Positions 20,562 through 27,683 of a DNA stretch of 64,000 bases are shown here, one piece after another. The position numbers and the translations under genes were made by a program. The notes under the pieces are model-generated. The model made no database searches. It saw only the letters and a list, made by a program, of their open reading frames with translations, and had not been told where the DNA came from. The DNA is from Flavobacterium beibuense (lineage in GTDB: Bacteria; Bacteroidota; Bacteroidia; Flavobacteriales; Flavobacteriaceae): assembly GCF_004151245.1 (NCBI RefSeq), contig NZ_JUIW01000012.1:1-64000 (forward strand). Direction: 5' to 3'. Numbering within the stretch: the first letter of the stretch is position 1; each line of letters starts with the position of its first letter.

Positions 20562-20882
20562 TTACTCTTCCGTTTTGTAAACTTTTATTTTCTTTGGCGG
20601 AACTGATGACGGGTAAATCCCTCTCAACTCCATTTTTTTAGAAACTGTGGATTCCATTTTCAACTCCATCAGTTCCGAGCGCATATCTACAAATTCCGAA
20701 CGCAGCTCTTTAACCTCATCTTTCAGATCAGCAATCCTGTACAGTTTTTGTATGTAATTGTGTCCGTTTGCAATCATCAGCATAGCCACCAGAATGAGGT
20801 ACACTATAAAGAGCCAGTTTTTCATAGACCCTTCATCTACCAGATATTTCGCTTTTAATAAACTATATACCCCGCCTTTCAT
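20562..20882 (-). CDS. ftsL: FtsL-like cell division protein
   Basis: A 106-residue bitopic protein with one hydrophobic helix (about 23-40), followed by a coiled-coil-prone stretch rich in Leu, Glu and Arg (LYRIADLKDEVKELRSEFVDMR). The size, topology and position between rsmH and ftsI match FtsL, which pairs with FtsB and FtsQ to activate FtsWI. Sequence similarity to E. coli FtsL is not evident by eye, so the name rests on synteny and architecture. It starts three bases after the rsmH stop. Confidence 0.8.
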   Translation of the reverse strand: MKGGVYSLLKAKYLVDEGSMKNWLFIVYLILVAMLMIANGHNYIQKLYRIADLKDEVKELRSEFVDMRSELMELKMESTVSKKMELRGIYPSSVPPKKIKVYKTEE

Positions 20883-20885
20883 ACC

Positions 20886-21782
20886 TTATACTTTTTCTGC
20901 TATCCTCAGCTTTGCACTTCTTGCCCTGTTATTTATTTCAATCTCTTCTTCCGTAGGCACTATAAGCTTTCCTATTGCCTTGAAAGGAACTTCAAAATTC
21001 CCGAACATATCACGCTCAGGCTCTCCCTCAAACATTCCGTTTCTTATAAAGCGTTTAACCAACCTGTCTTCCAGCGAGTGGTATGAAATCACACTCAGTC
21101 TCCCACCCGGTTTAAGCACCTCTAAGGTTTGCTCTAAAAACTCCTTCAGCACATCTATCTCCTCATTCACCTCAATACGTATAGCCTGATAAATTTGCGC
21201 CAGTATCTTATTGCTTTTATGAGCCGGCAAAAATCGACCTAATACCTTTTTAAGTTCATCGGTACTTTTTATCGGATTTTCCTTTCTGGCATTTACTATA
21301 GTATTTGCCAATGCACCTCCGTTTTTAAGCTCACCGTACTCGAAGAACATTTTTCTAAGTTGCTGCTCATCATATTCATTCACCACATTATAGGCGCTTA
21401 TCGCTCCTTTCTGATTCATCCTCATATCCAACCCGGCATCAAAACGGGTAGAAAAACCACGCTCTGCCACATCAAACTGATGAGAAGAAACGCCAAAATC
21501 TCCAAGAACACCATCTACCTCCTTAATACCATAAAACCTCAGGTATCTTTTTAAGAATCTGAAGTTTTCAGGAATCAGTGTAAACCTGTCATCCTTTATT
21601 ATATTAGCCTGAGCATCCTCATCTTGATCAAAAGCGAACAGCTTTCCCTTTGGCCCGAGCCTCCTCATTATCTCCCTGGAGTGCCCACCACCACCAAAGG
21701 TGACATCCACATACACTCCGTCCGGTTTTATATCGAGTCCGTCCACAGTTTCTTTAAGCAAAACCGGATTATGATATTCCAT
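20886..21782 (-). CDS. rsmH: 16S rRNA m4C1402 methyltransferase RsmH (MraW)
   Basis: RsmH methylates N4 of C1402 in 16S rRNA using S-adenosylmethionine. It opens with the family signature HNPVLLKETVDGL. The SAM-binding loop VTFGGGGHS lies near residues 28-35, followed by LGDFGVSSHQFD, RGFSTRFDAGLDMRM and VISYHSLEDRLVKRF. All are diagnostic, and ~298 residues is typical. The ATG at 21782 (MEYHNP) is preferred over three in-frame ATGs just upstream (21794, 21791, 21788). It overlaps mraZ by 14 nt, suggesting coupled translation. Confidence 0.96.
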   Translation of the reverse strand: MEYHNPVLLKETVDGLDIKPDGVYVDVTFGGGGHSREIMRRLGPKGKLFAFDQDEDAQANIIKDDRFTLIPENFRFLKRYLRFYGIKEVDGVLGDFGVSSHQFDVAERGFSTRFDAGLDMRMNQKGAISAYNVVNEYDEQQLRKMFFEYGELKNGGALANTIVNARKENPIKSTDELKKVLGRFLPAHKSNKILAQIYQAIRIEVNEEIDVLKEFLEQTLEVLKPGGRLSVISYHSLEDRLVKRFIRNGMFEGEPERDMFGNFEVPFKAIGKLIVPTEEEIEINNRARSAKLRIAEKV

Positions 21783-22242
21783 CGTCATCATCATTTAAAT
21801 TCCCCATTACTTCTTCTGCAAGATCAGCAAAATCAAGAGCCGTGTCGTCTATTGATTTTTCATACTTATCTTTGTCCCAAATCTCCACAATGTTAACCGC
21901 CGAAGAAAGAACAATCTCCTTATCAATACCCGCAAAACCAACAAGGTCTTTTGATATCAATAATCTTCCGGCAGCATCTATCTCCACGACTTTAACTCCG
22001 GCAGTAAACCTTCTGATAAAATCATTATTCTTCTTCACAAAACGATTCAGCTTATTTATTTTCTGCATCATTTTATTCCATTCTTCCATTGGATACAATT
22101 CAAGACATGGCTGAAAAACCGAACGTTTTAAAACAAAACCATCTTCAAGACCGGCATGCAATTGCTTCTTCAAAGAAGCAGGAATCATCAGCCTCCCCTT
22201 CGAATCTACCTTACATTCATATGTCCCTACAATGGTATTCAA
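21769..22242 (-). CDS. mraZ: Transcriptional regulator MraZ
   Basis: MraZ is a small SpoVT/AbrB-fold DNA-binding protein with two MraZ repeats; it oligomerises and regulates the dcw operon from its first gene. Both halves carry the pattern DxxGRLxxP or close variants (VDSKGRLMIPASLK and IDAAGRLLISKDLV). The 157-residue length is normal, with an acidic tail. The only sensible start is a TTG at 22242 (leading to NTIVGTYECKVDSKG). Four MraZ-type repeats lie directly over its promoter, implying autoregulation. Confidence 0.94.
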   Translation of the reverse strand: MNTIVGTYECKVDSKGRLMIPASLKKQLHAGLEDGFVLKRSVFQPCLELYPMEEWNKMMQKINKLNRFVKKNNDFIRRFTAGVKVVEIDAAGRLLISKDLVGFAGIDKEIVLSSAVNIVEIWDKDKYEKSIDDTALDFADLAEEVMGNLNDDDDGIS

Positions 22243-22269
22243 GCAGTTACGTTTTGGATTGTTTTATAG

Positions 22270-22277
22270 CAAATATA
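22270..22277 (-). promoter_or_regulatory. -7 element of the mraZ/dcw promoter
   Basis: TATATTTG on the minus strand matches the Bacteroidota -7 consensus TAnnTTTG and lies 27 nt upstream of the mraZ TTG start. No clear TTG -33 box is seen; that space is filled by MraZ-type repeats. Confidence 0.75.
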
Positions 22278-22287
22278 TGGAAATATT

Positions 22288-22338
22288 TACCACTTATTAC
22301 CACTTTATACCACTTTGTTAATAAGTTTTACCCACTTT
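22288..22338 (-). promoter_or_regulatory. MraZ operator: repeated AAAGTGG boxes
   Basis: On the minus strand three boxes read AAGTGGTA-like, at 22288-22296, 22298-22306 and 22308-22316, spaced exactly 10 bp. A fourth, AAAGTGGGT, lies at 22330-22338, 22 bp further upstream. Helical-repeat spacing of GTGG/TGGG boxes ahead of mraZ is the known MraZ-binding arrangement in other bacteria. The array ends 10 bp from the -7 element, where bound MraZ should block RNA polymerase. Confidence 0.8.
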
Positions 22339-22610
22339 ACAACCACCACGGGAAAATTAAGTCAGTAAGCTGATTTATAATGTTTAAATAAATTTTAGCT
22401 TTTAGAAAAATATGCTGAGAATATTTTAATTTTTTAAGATAACTTAACATTCAGAATGAAAAAATTTAAAAATCTGAAAAAAGAATAAGTTTTTAACATT
22501 TTCAATTCAAAATCAAGCAGTTATGTAGTAAAAATAGCACAAACAAAAGCTTCCCTGTAAAATATGCCTGCATAGCAAAAAATTAGTCTCATATATTACC
22601 TATAATATTA
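22339..22610. other. AT-rich divergent intergenic region, mraZ / hydrolase
   Basis: Between the MraZ operator and the promoter of the rightward hydrolase gene lie about 270 AT-rich bases. I see no ORF, RNA gene or strong hairpin. It separates the two divergent transcription units. Confidence 0.5.
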
Positions 22611-22618
22611 TATATTTG
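22611..22618 (+). promoter_or_regulatory. -7 element for the alpha/beta hydrolase gene
   Basis: TATATTTG matches TAnnTTTG exactly and lies 29 nt before the ATG at 22648. No good -33 TTG is seen at the usual distance. Confidence 0.6.
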
Positions 22619-22647
22619 TGCATATTTGAAATTGTTACAAATCTAAC

Positions 22648-23409
22648 ATGCATACCACCAACAAAGAAGGTAAATACAGTTATTTTGAAGCCGGTGAAGG
22701 CACCCCTATCATTATACTACACGGACTTATGGGAGGCCTTAGTAATTTTGACGGTGTTGCAAAATACTTCCCTAAGGAAGGCTATAAAGTTGTTATTCCT
22801 GAATTACCCATATACACACAAAGCATTTTAAAGACCAATGTAAAAGCCTTTGCAAAATGGGTAAAGGACTTTATTACGTTTATGGGATTTGAGAGGGTAA
22901 TATTGCTGGGCAACTCTTTAGGAGGCCACATTGCACTTTACCATACCAAAATGTATCCTGAAAAAATGCTTGGTCTTATTATAACAGGAAGCTCTGGTCT
23001 TTATGAAAGTGCTATGGGCGACAGTTACCCGAGAAGAGGCGACTACGATTATATTAAAAAGAAAGCCGAAGACGTATTTTATGACCCTGCGGTTGCCACT
23101 AAAGAAATTGTAGACGAGGTTTTCCAAACGGCAAACGACAGGCTTAAGCTGATAAAAACATTAACCATAGCCAAAAGCGCCATTAGGCATAATATGGCTG
23201 CCGACTTACCTAAGATGCACGTACCTACCTGTATTATCTGGGGAAAGAACGACAAGGTTACACCTCCTGAGGTTGCAGAAGAGTTCCATTCATTATTACC
23301 AAACTCTGAGCTATACTGGATAGACAAATGCGGACATGCCGCTATGATGGAGCACCCGGACGAGTTTAACAGGTTAATGCACGAATGGCTTAAAAAAGCC
23401 TCCATTTAA
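22648..23409 (+). CDS. Alpha/beta hydrolase
   Basis: A 253-residue single-domain alpha/beta-hydrolase-fold enzyme without signal peptide, so probably cytoplasmic. The oxyanion-hole motif LHGLMGG lies near 24-30, and the nucleophile elbow GNSLGGH places the catalytic serine at 90. Near the C-terminus WGKNDKVTP carries the likely aspartate and KCGHAAMMEHP the histidine. It resembles the esterase / hydroxy-dienoate hydrolase group, but the substrate cannot be read from sequence. It has its own promoter. Confidence 0.85.
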   Translation: MHTTNKEGKYSYFEAGEGTPIIILHGLMGGLSNFDGVAKYFPKEGYKVVIPELPIYTQSILKTNVKAFAKWVKDFITFMGFERVILLGNSLGGHIALYHTKMYPEKMLGLIITGSSGLYESAMGDSYPRRGDYDYIKKKAEDVFYDPAVATKEIVDEVFQTANDRLKLIKTLTIAKSAIRHNMAADLPKMHVPTCIIWGKNDKVTPPEVAEEFHSLLPNSELYWIDKCGHAAMMEHPDEFNRLMHEWLKKASI

Positions 23410-23449
23410 GTAAACAAGATAATAACCGGACAGTCCCGGACTTAATATA

Positions 23450-23515
23450 AGCCACGAATTACACCCGTTCACTTATTTATATTTAAATTTGTGAAGTTTT
23501 GTGTAATTCGTGGCT
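23450..23515. repeat. 15-bp perfect inverted repeat enclosing the engB promoter
   Basis: Arms AGCCACGAATTACAC (23450-23464) and GTGTAATTCGTGGCT (23501-23515) are exact reverse complements separated by 36 bp. The spacer holds TAAATTTG (23484-23491), a -7 element match for engB. Similar gccacgaattacac elements are, to my recollection, dispersed between genes in flavobacterial genomes. The function is unknown. Confidence 0.7.
23484..23491 (+). promoter_or_regulatory. -7 element for engB
   Basis: TAAATTTG matches TAnnTTTG and lies 38 nt before the engB ATG, within the loop of a long inverted repeat. A -33 box is not obvious. Confidence 0.45.
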
Positions 23516-23529
23516 AAAAAATTTTAAAA

Positions 23530-24150
23530 ATGAAGATAGATACTGCCGAATTTGTTATCAGTAACTCCGATGTAAGCAAATGCCCTAAGGAACCCCTTCC
23601 TGAATATGCTTTTATAGGAAGGTCTAATGTTGGGAAATCATCACTGATAAACATGCTTACCAACAACAAGAATTTGGCAAAGACTTCAGGCAAGCCCGGA
23701 AAAACACAACTAATAAACCATTTTAAAATAAACAGCAACTGGTTTTTAGTGGATTTACCCGGATATGGTTACGCTAAGGTATCTAAGAAGACCAAACAGA
23801 CTTTCCAAAAGTTCATTACCGAATATTTTGAAAAGCGCGAACAACTTGTTTGTGCATTTGTACTTGTGGATATAAGACTTGAAGCCCAAAAGATAGATCT
23901 TGAATTCATTAATTACCTGGGAGAAACACAAGTGCCTTTTTGCATCATATTCACAAAAGCCGACAAAATAAGCCGTGGTAAGATAGAACAGCATATTGCC
24001 GCTTACAGAAAACAGCTGTTGGCAAACAACTGGGAAGAAATGCCTGATTATTTTGTAACCTCATCTACCGAAGGTACAGGCCGTGACACATTATTACAAT
24101 ATATAGACGATGTAAACCAGTCTATTTTCAGTAATAACGACTTTATATAA
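23530..24150 (+). CDS. engB: Ribosome biogenesis GTPase EngB (YihA/YsxC)
   Basis: EngB/YsxC is a TRAFAC-class GTPase needed for late 50S subunit assembly. The G1 P-loop GRSNVGKSS lies at 30-38, G3 DLPGYGYAK near 75-83 and G4 FTKADK near 140; SSTEG is the likely G5. YAFIGRSNVGKSSLINML and KPGKTQLINHF are family signatures. The 206-residue length is standard. It is monocistronic between the hydrolase and a convergent acetyltransferase gene, whose stop begins one base after its own. Confidence 0.96.
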   Translation: MKIDTAEFVISNSDVSKCPKEPLPEYAFIGRSNVGKSSLINMLTNNKNLAKTSGKPGKTQLINHFKINSNWFLVDLPGYGYAKVSKKTKQTFQKFITEYFEKREQLVCAFVLVDIRLEAQKIDLEFINYLGETQVPFCIIFTKADKISRGKIEQHIAAYRKQLLANNWEEMPDYFVTSSTEGTGRDTLLQYIDDVNQSIFSNNDFI

Positions 24151-24615
24151 CTACAGGAACTTTTCCATAAAATAATTGATAAGCGTCTGTCCGTTGCGCT
24201 CTACCCTTTGTTCTTTTAGAACAGTATAGCCATGCTTTTCAAAAAAAGGTCTTGCCGTTATTGATGCTGCTACGGTTACCCTTTGCATATTCGCATCCAG
24301 GGCATGCTTTTCTATTTTCTCTTTAATAAGAGTTGCAATCCCCTGTCCCTGATGATCTTTATGCACAAAAAGATGATCAAAATACCCTGTAGCATCTATA
24401 TCACCAAAACCTTTAATAACACCTTCCTTTTCTACAATAATGGTATAGTTTTGAGAAAGTATCCTGTTCCATCGTTCAAAATCTAAATCGGCAGGTGCCC
24501 ATGCGTCGAGCTGTTCAGTAGTATAATCTTTTTTATTTACCGAATGTACAGTGTTATAAAAAAGGCTCACTACCTCGTTACAATCTTCCTGCTTATATAA
24601 ACGTATTCTATACAT
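24151..24615 (-). CDS. GNAT family N-acetyltransferase
   Basis: A 154-residue protein with the GNAT fold: an N-terminal RIRLYKQEDCNEVVSLF strand-helix, a VHKDHQGQGIATLIKEKIE acetyl-CoA pyrophosphate loop near the middle, and a C-terminal FFEKHGYTVLKEQRV strand. It resembles the small PhnO/ElaA-like acetyltransferases; the acceptor cannot be predicted. It abuts engB tail to tail with no gap and follows gldC, from which a terminator separates it. Confidence 0.82.
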   Translation of the reverse strand: MYRIRLYKQEDCNEVVSLFYNTVHSVNKKDYTTEQLDAWAPADLDFERWNRILSQNYTIIVEKEGVIKGFGDIDATGYFDHLFVHKDHQGQGIATLIKEKIEKHALDANMQRVTVAASITARPFFEKHGYTVLKEQRVERNGQTLINYFMEKFL

Positions 24616-24625
24616 AAATAAAAAA

Positions 24626-24641
24626 AGCGGCCTAGGCCGCT
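24626..24641 (-). terminator. Terminator of gldBC
   Basis: AGCGGCCTAGGCCGCT is a perfect palindrome just after the gldC stop. On the minus strand it is followed by seven T residues, giving an intrinsic terminator that separates gldBC from the downstream acetyltransferase gene. Confidence 0.8.
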
Positions 24642-24647
24642 CTATAA

Positions 24648-24989
24648 TTAGTCTTTTTTAAGTTCCAGCTTTTCGGCAAAATAATCGCAGAAATCCCTCA
24701 TGGTTTCACTCATTTTCTTATCTCCCGTTGCACGCTCAAAAGTATGCGACATAGACACTAAAGTCTGGTGAAAGAAAACCTTCATTTCATCAACAGGCAT
24801 ATCTTTGGTCCAAAGATCGATACGCATGCTCTCCTGGTTATTATTATCCCATACAGAAAGCATCATCGCTTTAGACTCCTGATTGGCAACACCACCGTCA
24901 CGCGCAGTCCAGTATAGTGTTTCAGGCACCCTGTTTTCATCAAGCTCAACGTTTATTTTTATTTCAGATTTAAGTGTATTCTTAGACAT
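24648..24989 (-). CDS. gldC: Gliding motility protein GldC
   Basis: A 113-residue soluble protein matching GldC, which in Flavobacterium johnsoniae enhances gliding although it is not essential for it. The conserved core reads LYWTARDGG, DLWTKDMPVDEMKVFFHQTL and MRDFCDYFAEKL. No signal peptide or membrane segment is present, so it is probably cytoplasmic. It overlaps gldB by one base (TAATG), so the pair is translationally coupled. Confidence 0.92.
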   Translation of the reverse strand: MSKNTLKSEIKINVELDENRVPETLYWTARDGGVANQESKAMMLSVWDNNNQESMRIDLWTKDMPVDEMKVFFHQTLVSMSHTFERATGDKKMSETMRDFCDYFAEKLELKKD

Positions 24990-25951
24990 TATTTTTTGGG
25001 TTTGTATTTAGAATTATCAAATATTGTTTTGGCGTCTGTTTCCAAAAGCTGCTGCAAAGTTACATCTTTATTATTTTCCATGTACGACCTTACAATCTGC
25101 CAGCCTATCCACACACCAAGCCTACCAGGAGACTCATTATCAAGTTCTAGATAAAACTTAGAAAAAGGCGCCGGATTCACAAAACGGTCTGCAAGTTTGG
25201 CATTAGTATCAAACAAAACTTTATTCTCTACAAAATAACGCCATATCTCCGACTCGTTTTCTTCAGCCCATGCTTCCTGCTCTTCAGTATATCCCATCTT
25301 TGCAGCATCTGTAGTATTTGGTATCAGCAAATCTTTTAAGTAAAGTTCCTTACCGAAATAAGTTATAATAGAAAGAAATGTCCTATCCTTTGGTACTGCG
25401 ATATAGTTTGTAGCAAAAGACGAAACCACATCCGGCACTATCTGGTTAGGCTCAAAAGTCTGCACCTGATAGCTCGGCAAGCCGTCGTACAATTTATTAT
25501 CCTTACCTAAATACAGGTTAATAGGTATAGCAACTACTTCCGGCGAGTAAACAGCCCTTTGGTTTTCATCATCGGATATTATTGTGAATACTTCCGGCAC
25601 ATTGGTATCAGGAAAATAATATTTCATGTGTTGGAAAAGCGAATGCATATCATCCTGTAAAGCATTCATATTAGGAAACACTTTATCTGTTTCCTCCTTT
25701 AGCTGACGCATAAAAGGATCATTCATATTACTAACCCAAATAGAATCGGGGAAATTTTGAGGAAAAAAGAAAGGATAAGCCTGTTTCAGCTTTGGCAAAT
25801 CTTCAGGCTTACTATTGTAAAACACATCATCAAATCGTACTATCTTAACCTCTCCCACATCAACACCGGCAATAGCAGCCTCTGCTTCATTTTTATCTTT
25901 ACATGAAACTAAAAGCAACGGAAAAAGTAAAAACAGGAAATATTTCTTCAT
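24989..25951 (-). CDS. gldB: Gliding motility lipoprotein GldB
   Basis: A 320-residue lipoprotein needed for gliding and type IX secretion in F. johnsoniae. The signal peptide ends in the lipobox LLVSC with the lipidated cysteine at 17, giving an envelope location. The body shows the GldB pattern: VKIVRFDDVFY, IPINLYLGKDNKLYDGLPSYQ and a C-terminal GRLGVWIGWQIVRSYM resembling the conserved gliding-lipoprotein domain. It is the first gene of the gldBC operon and is divergent from nadE, as I recall for other flavobacteria. Confidence 0.92.
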   Translation of the reverse strand: MKKYFLFLLFPLLLVSCKDKNEAEAAIAGVDVGEVKIVRFDDVFYNSKPEDLPKLKQAYPFFFPQNFPDSIWVSNMNDPFMRQLKEETDKVFPNMNALQDDMHSLFQHMKYYFPDTNVPEVFTIISDDENQRAVYSPEVVAIPINLYLGKDNKLYDGLPSYQVQTFEPNQIVPDVVSSFATNYIAVPKDRTFLSIITYFGKELYLKDLLIPNTTDAAKMGYTEEQEAWAEENESEIWRYFVENKVLFDTNAKLADRFVNPAPFSKFYLELDNESPGRLGVWIGWQIVRSYMENNKDVTLQQLLETDAKTIFDNSKYKPKK

Positions 25952-25977
25952 AATTTGTCTTTGTATTAAAGTCCCGG

Positions 25978-26010
25978 TTTGGGATTATTTACTTTTATAA
26001 ATTATTTTTG
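25978..26010 (+). promoter_or_regulatory. Promoter of nadE (TTTG-N21-TATTTTTG)
   Basis: TTTG at 25978-25981 and TATTTTTG at 26003-26010 have 21 bp between them. Both elements and the spacing fit the Bacteroidota -33/-7 consensus. It lies 37 nt before the nadE ATG. Confidence 0.8.
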
Positions 26011-26012
26011 TG

Positions 26013-26020
26013 CAAATATA
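26013..26020 (-). promoter_or_regulatory. -7 element of the gldBC promoter
   Basis: TATATTTG on the minus strand matches TAnnTTTG, 61 nt upstream of the gldB ATG. It sits two bases from the nadE -7 element on the other strand, so the two promoters overlap. Confidence 0.7.
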
Positions 26021-26047
26021 CATTACTAAACCAAATACTGAGTAATC

Positions 26048-26851
26048 ATGGCAACCCATAAATTTAAAACCGAAACTGTTAACGAATATATTGTAAACTG
26101 GCTGCGTGACTATGCAGCTAACGCAAAAGTTAAGGGTTTTGTTGTGGGAATATCCGGCGGTATCGACTCAGCAGTTACCTCAACACTATGTGCACAAACC
26201 GGACTGCCTACCCTTTGTGTTGAAATGCCAATTCACCAGGCAAAAAGCCAGGTAAGCAGAGGCAGGGAGCACATACAGCAGCTAAAGGAACGTTTTGATA
26301 ATGTATCTTCGGCAGAGGCCGACCTGACACCGGTTTTTGAAACTTTTAGAAAAGAGGTTCCTGAGACTGAGAATCAGTACCTGCAGGATTTGACCCTTGC
26401 TAACACAAGGGCGCGATTAAGAATGACTACTCTTTATTACTTTGCGGGTATAAACAGTGCGCTGGTTGCAGGCACAGGAAACAAGGTTGAGGACTTTGGC
26501 GTGGGCTTCTTTACAAAATACGGCGATGGTGGTGTAGACCTAAGCCCTATTGCCGATTTAATGAAATCGGAAGTACGTGAACTGGCCAGATACCTTAAGG
26601 TTCCGCAAAGCATTATTACCGCAAAACCTACCGATGGCCTCTTTGGTGATGACCGAAGTGACGAGGATCAGTTAGGGGCAAGTTATGACGAACTGGAATG
26701 GGCAATGCGCCAAGTCGAAAAAGGAAGAAAGCATGACGAGTTTGAAGGAAGGGAAAAAGAAGTTTTTAACATTTATTTAAGACTCAATTCCATAAACCAG
26801 CATAAAATGAACCCAATACCGGTTTGTGAAATTCCGCCAAATTTGAAATAA
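26048..26851 (+). CDS. nadE: NAD+ synthase NadE
   Basis: NadE amidates nicotinic acid adenine dinucleotide to NAD+, using ATP, in the cytoplasm. The ATP-pyrophosphatase motif SGGIDS lies at 36-41. Other family segments are RARLRMTTLYYFA, GTGNKVEDFGVGFFTKYGDGGVDLSPI and KPTDGLFGDDRSDEDQLG. It has 267 residues with no glutaminase domain, so it should be the ammonia-dependent form. The gene is divergent from gldB and shares its intergenic region. Confidence 0.95.
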   Translation: MATHKFKTETVNEYIVNWLRDYAANAKVKGFVVGISGGIDSAVTSTLCAQTGLPTLCVEMPIHQAKSQVSRGREHIQQLKERFDNVSSAEADLTPVFETFRKEVPETENQYLQDLTLANTRARLRMTTLYYFAGINSALVAGTGNKVEDFGVGFFTKYGDGGVDLSPIADLMKSEVRELARYLKVPQSIITAKPTDGLFGDDRSDEDQLGASYDELEWAMRQVEKGRKHDEFEGREKEVFNIYLRLNSINQHKMNPIPVCEIPPNLK

Positions 26852-26937
26852 AATTCTTTCATTCACAATACTTTAAGATTTTAATAAGATTTTAATTGCT
26901 AACTTTACTGTAGGTTTTAACTCAAAAAATAGCAATT

Positions 26938-27567
26938 ATGATTAAACTATGCTTAGCGGATAATCATCCTGTAGTACACTATGGAATGAAAGCGTACTTT
27001 AGCGAAAATCCGGAAATCAGCTTTGCAGGGGTGGTAAACAATCTTGACGGCCTCATGGACGTATTAAAAAAGAAGACTGTTGATGCCGCCATTATTGACC
27101 TGGAGTTAGACGGACTAACGAGTATAAGCTCGGTAAAATCTCTCGTAAAAGATTATCCCGAAACCAAGATTATAATTTTTACTAATCTTGCTGAGCAAAT
27201 ATATGCCCCTAATGCCTTAAAAGCCGGTGTTTCTGCCTACGTGCATAAAAACGCCAGGATGGAAGACCTTGAAAATGCCATTAAAAGAGTTGTTAAGGGA
27301 GAAGTTGTTTTCAGCGAACTGGTAAAGAAAAATCTTGCGCTTCTTAATAAAGGAAAAAAATCGGAAAGGCTCTACAGAAAACTCTCTTCCCGTGAAATTG
27401 AAGTACTTCGTTATCTTAGCGAAGGAAAAAAGAATAAAGAGATTGCAAAGCTGCTTGACCTGAACGAAAAAACGATAAGCACCTACAAACTGAGACTGCT
27501 TACAAAACTGCACGTTACTAATCTGGTAGACTTAGTAAACAAAGCTAAAACCCTGGAAATAGTTTAA
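26938..27567 (+). CDS. Orphan NarL/FixJ-type response regulator
   Basis: A 209-residue two-domain regulator. The receiver domain (about 1-120) has a phosphoacceptor Asp54 in AIIDLEL, Thr82 in IFTN and the conserved Lys in VHKNA. The acidic pocket is Asp8-Asn9 instead of the usual Asp-Asp. The C-terminal LuxR-type helix-turn-helix (about 147-205) contains LSSREIEVLRYLSEGKKNKEIAKLL and KTISTYKLRLLTKL. No kinase gene is adjacent, so its partner and targets are unknown. Confidence 0.9.
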   Translation: MIKLCLADNHPVVHYGMKAYFSENPEISFAGVVNNLDGLMDVLKKKTVDAAIIDLELDGLTSISSVKSLVKDYPETKIIIFTNLAEQIYAPNALKAGVSAYVHKNARMEDLENAIKRVVKGEVVFSELVKKNLALLNKGKKSERLYRKLSSREIEVLRYLSEGKKNKEIAKLLDLNEKTISTYKLRLLTKLHVTNLVDLVNKAKTLEIV

Positions 27568-27642
27568 CCCCCACTAAAACATATTTACAAAGGACCCACA
27601 TTACTACACCCACCCACAAACCACCTTATAACATATAGAAAT

Positions 27643-27668
27643 AAAAAAGGCAACTATAAAAAGCTGCC
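27643..27668 (-). terminator. Terminator of dnaG
   Basis: GGCAGCT pairs with AGTTGCC (one G-U pair) around a short T-rich loop (27649-27668), followed on the minus strand by six T residues. It lies between the convergent response-regulator and dnaG genes. Confidence 0.7.
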
Positions 27669-27683
27669 CTGATATTGTATTAC

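Noticed and set aside
20758..21189. 143-codon plus-strand frame across ftsL and rsmH
   Set aside because: Opposite two conserved genes; sequence is Ser/Phe-rich, typical of complementary-strand shadows.
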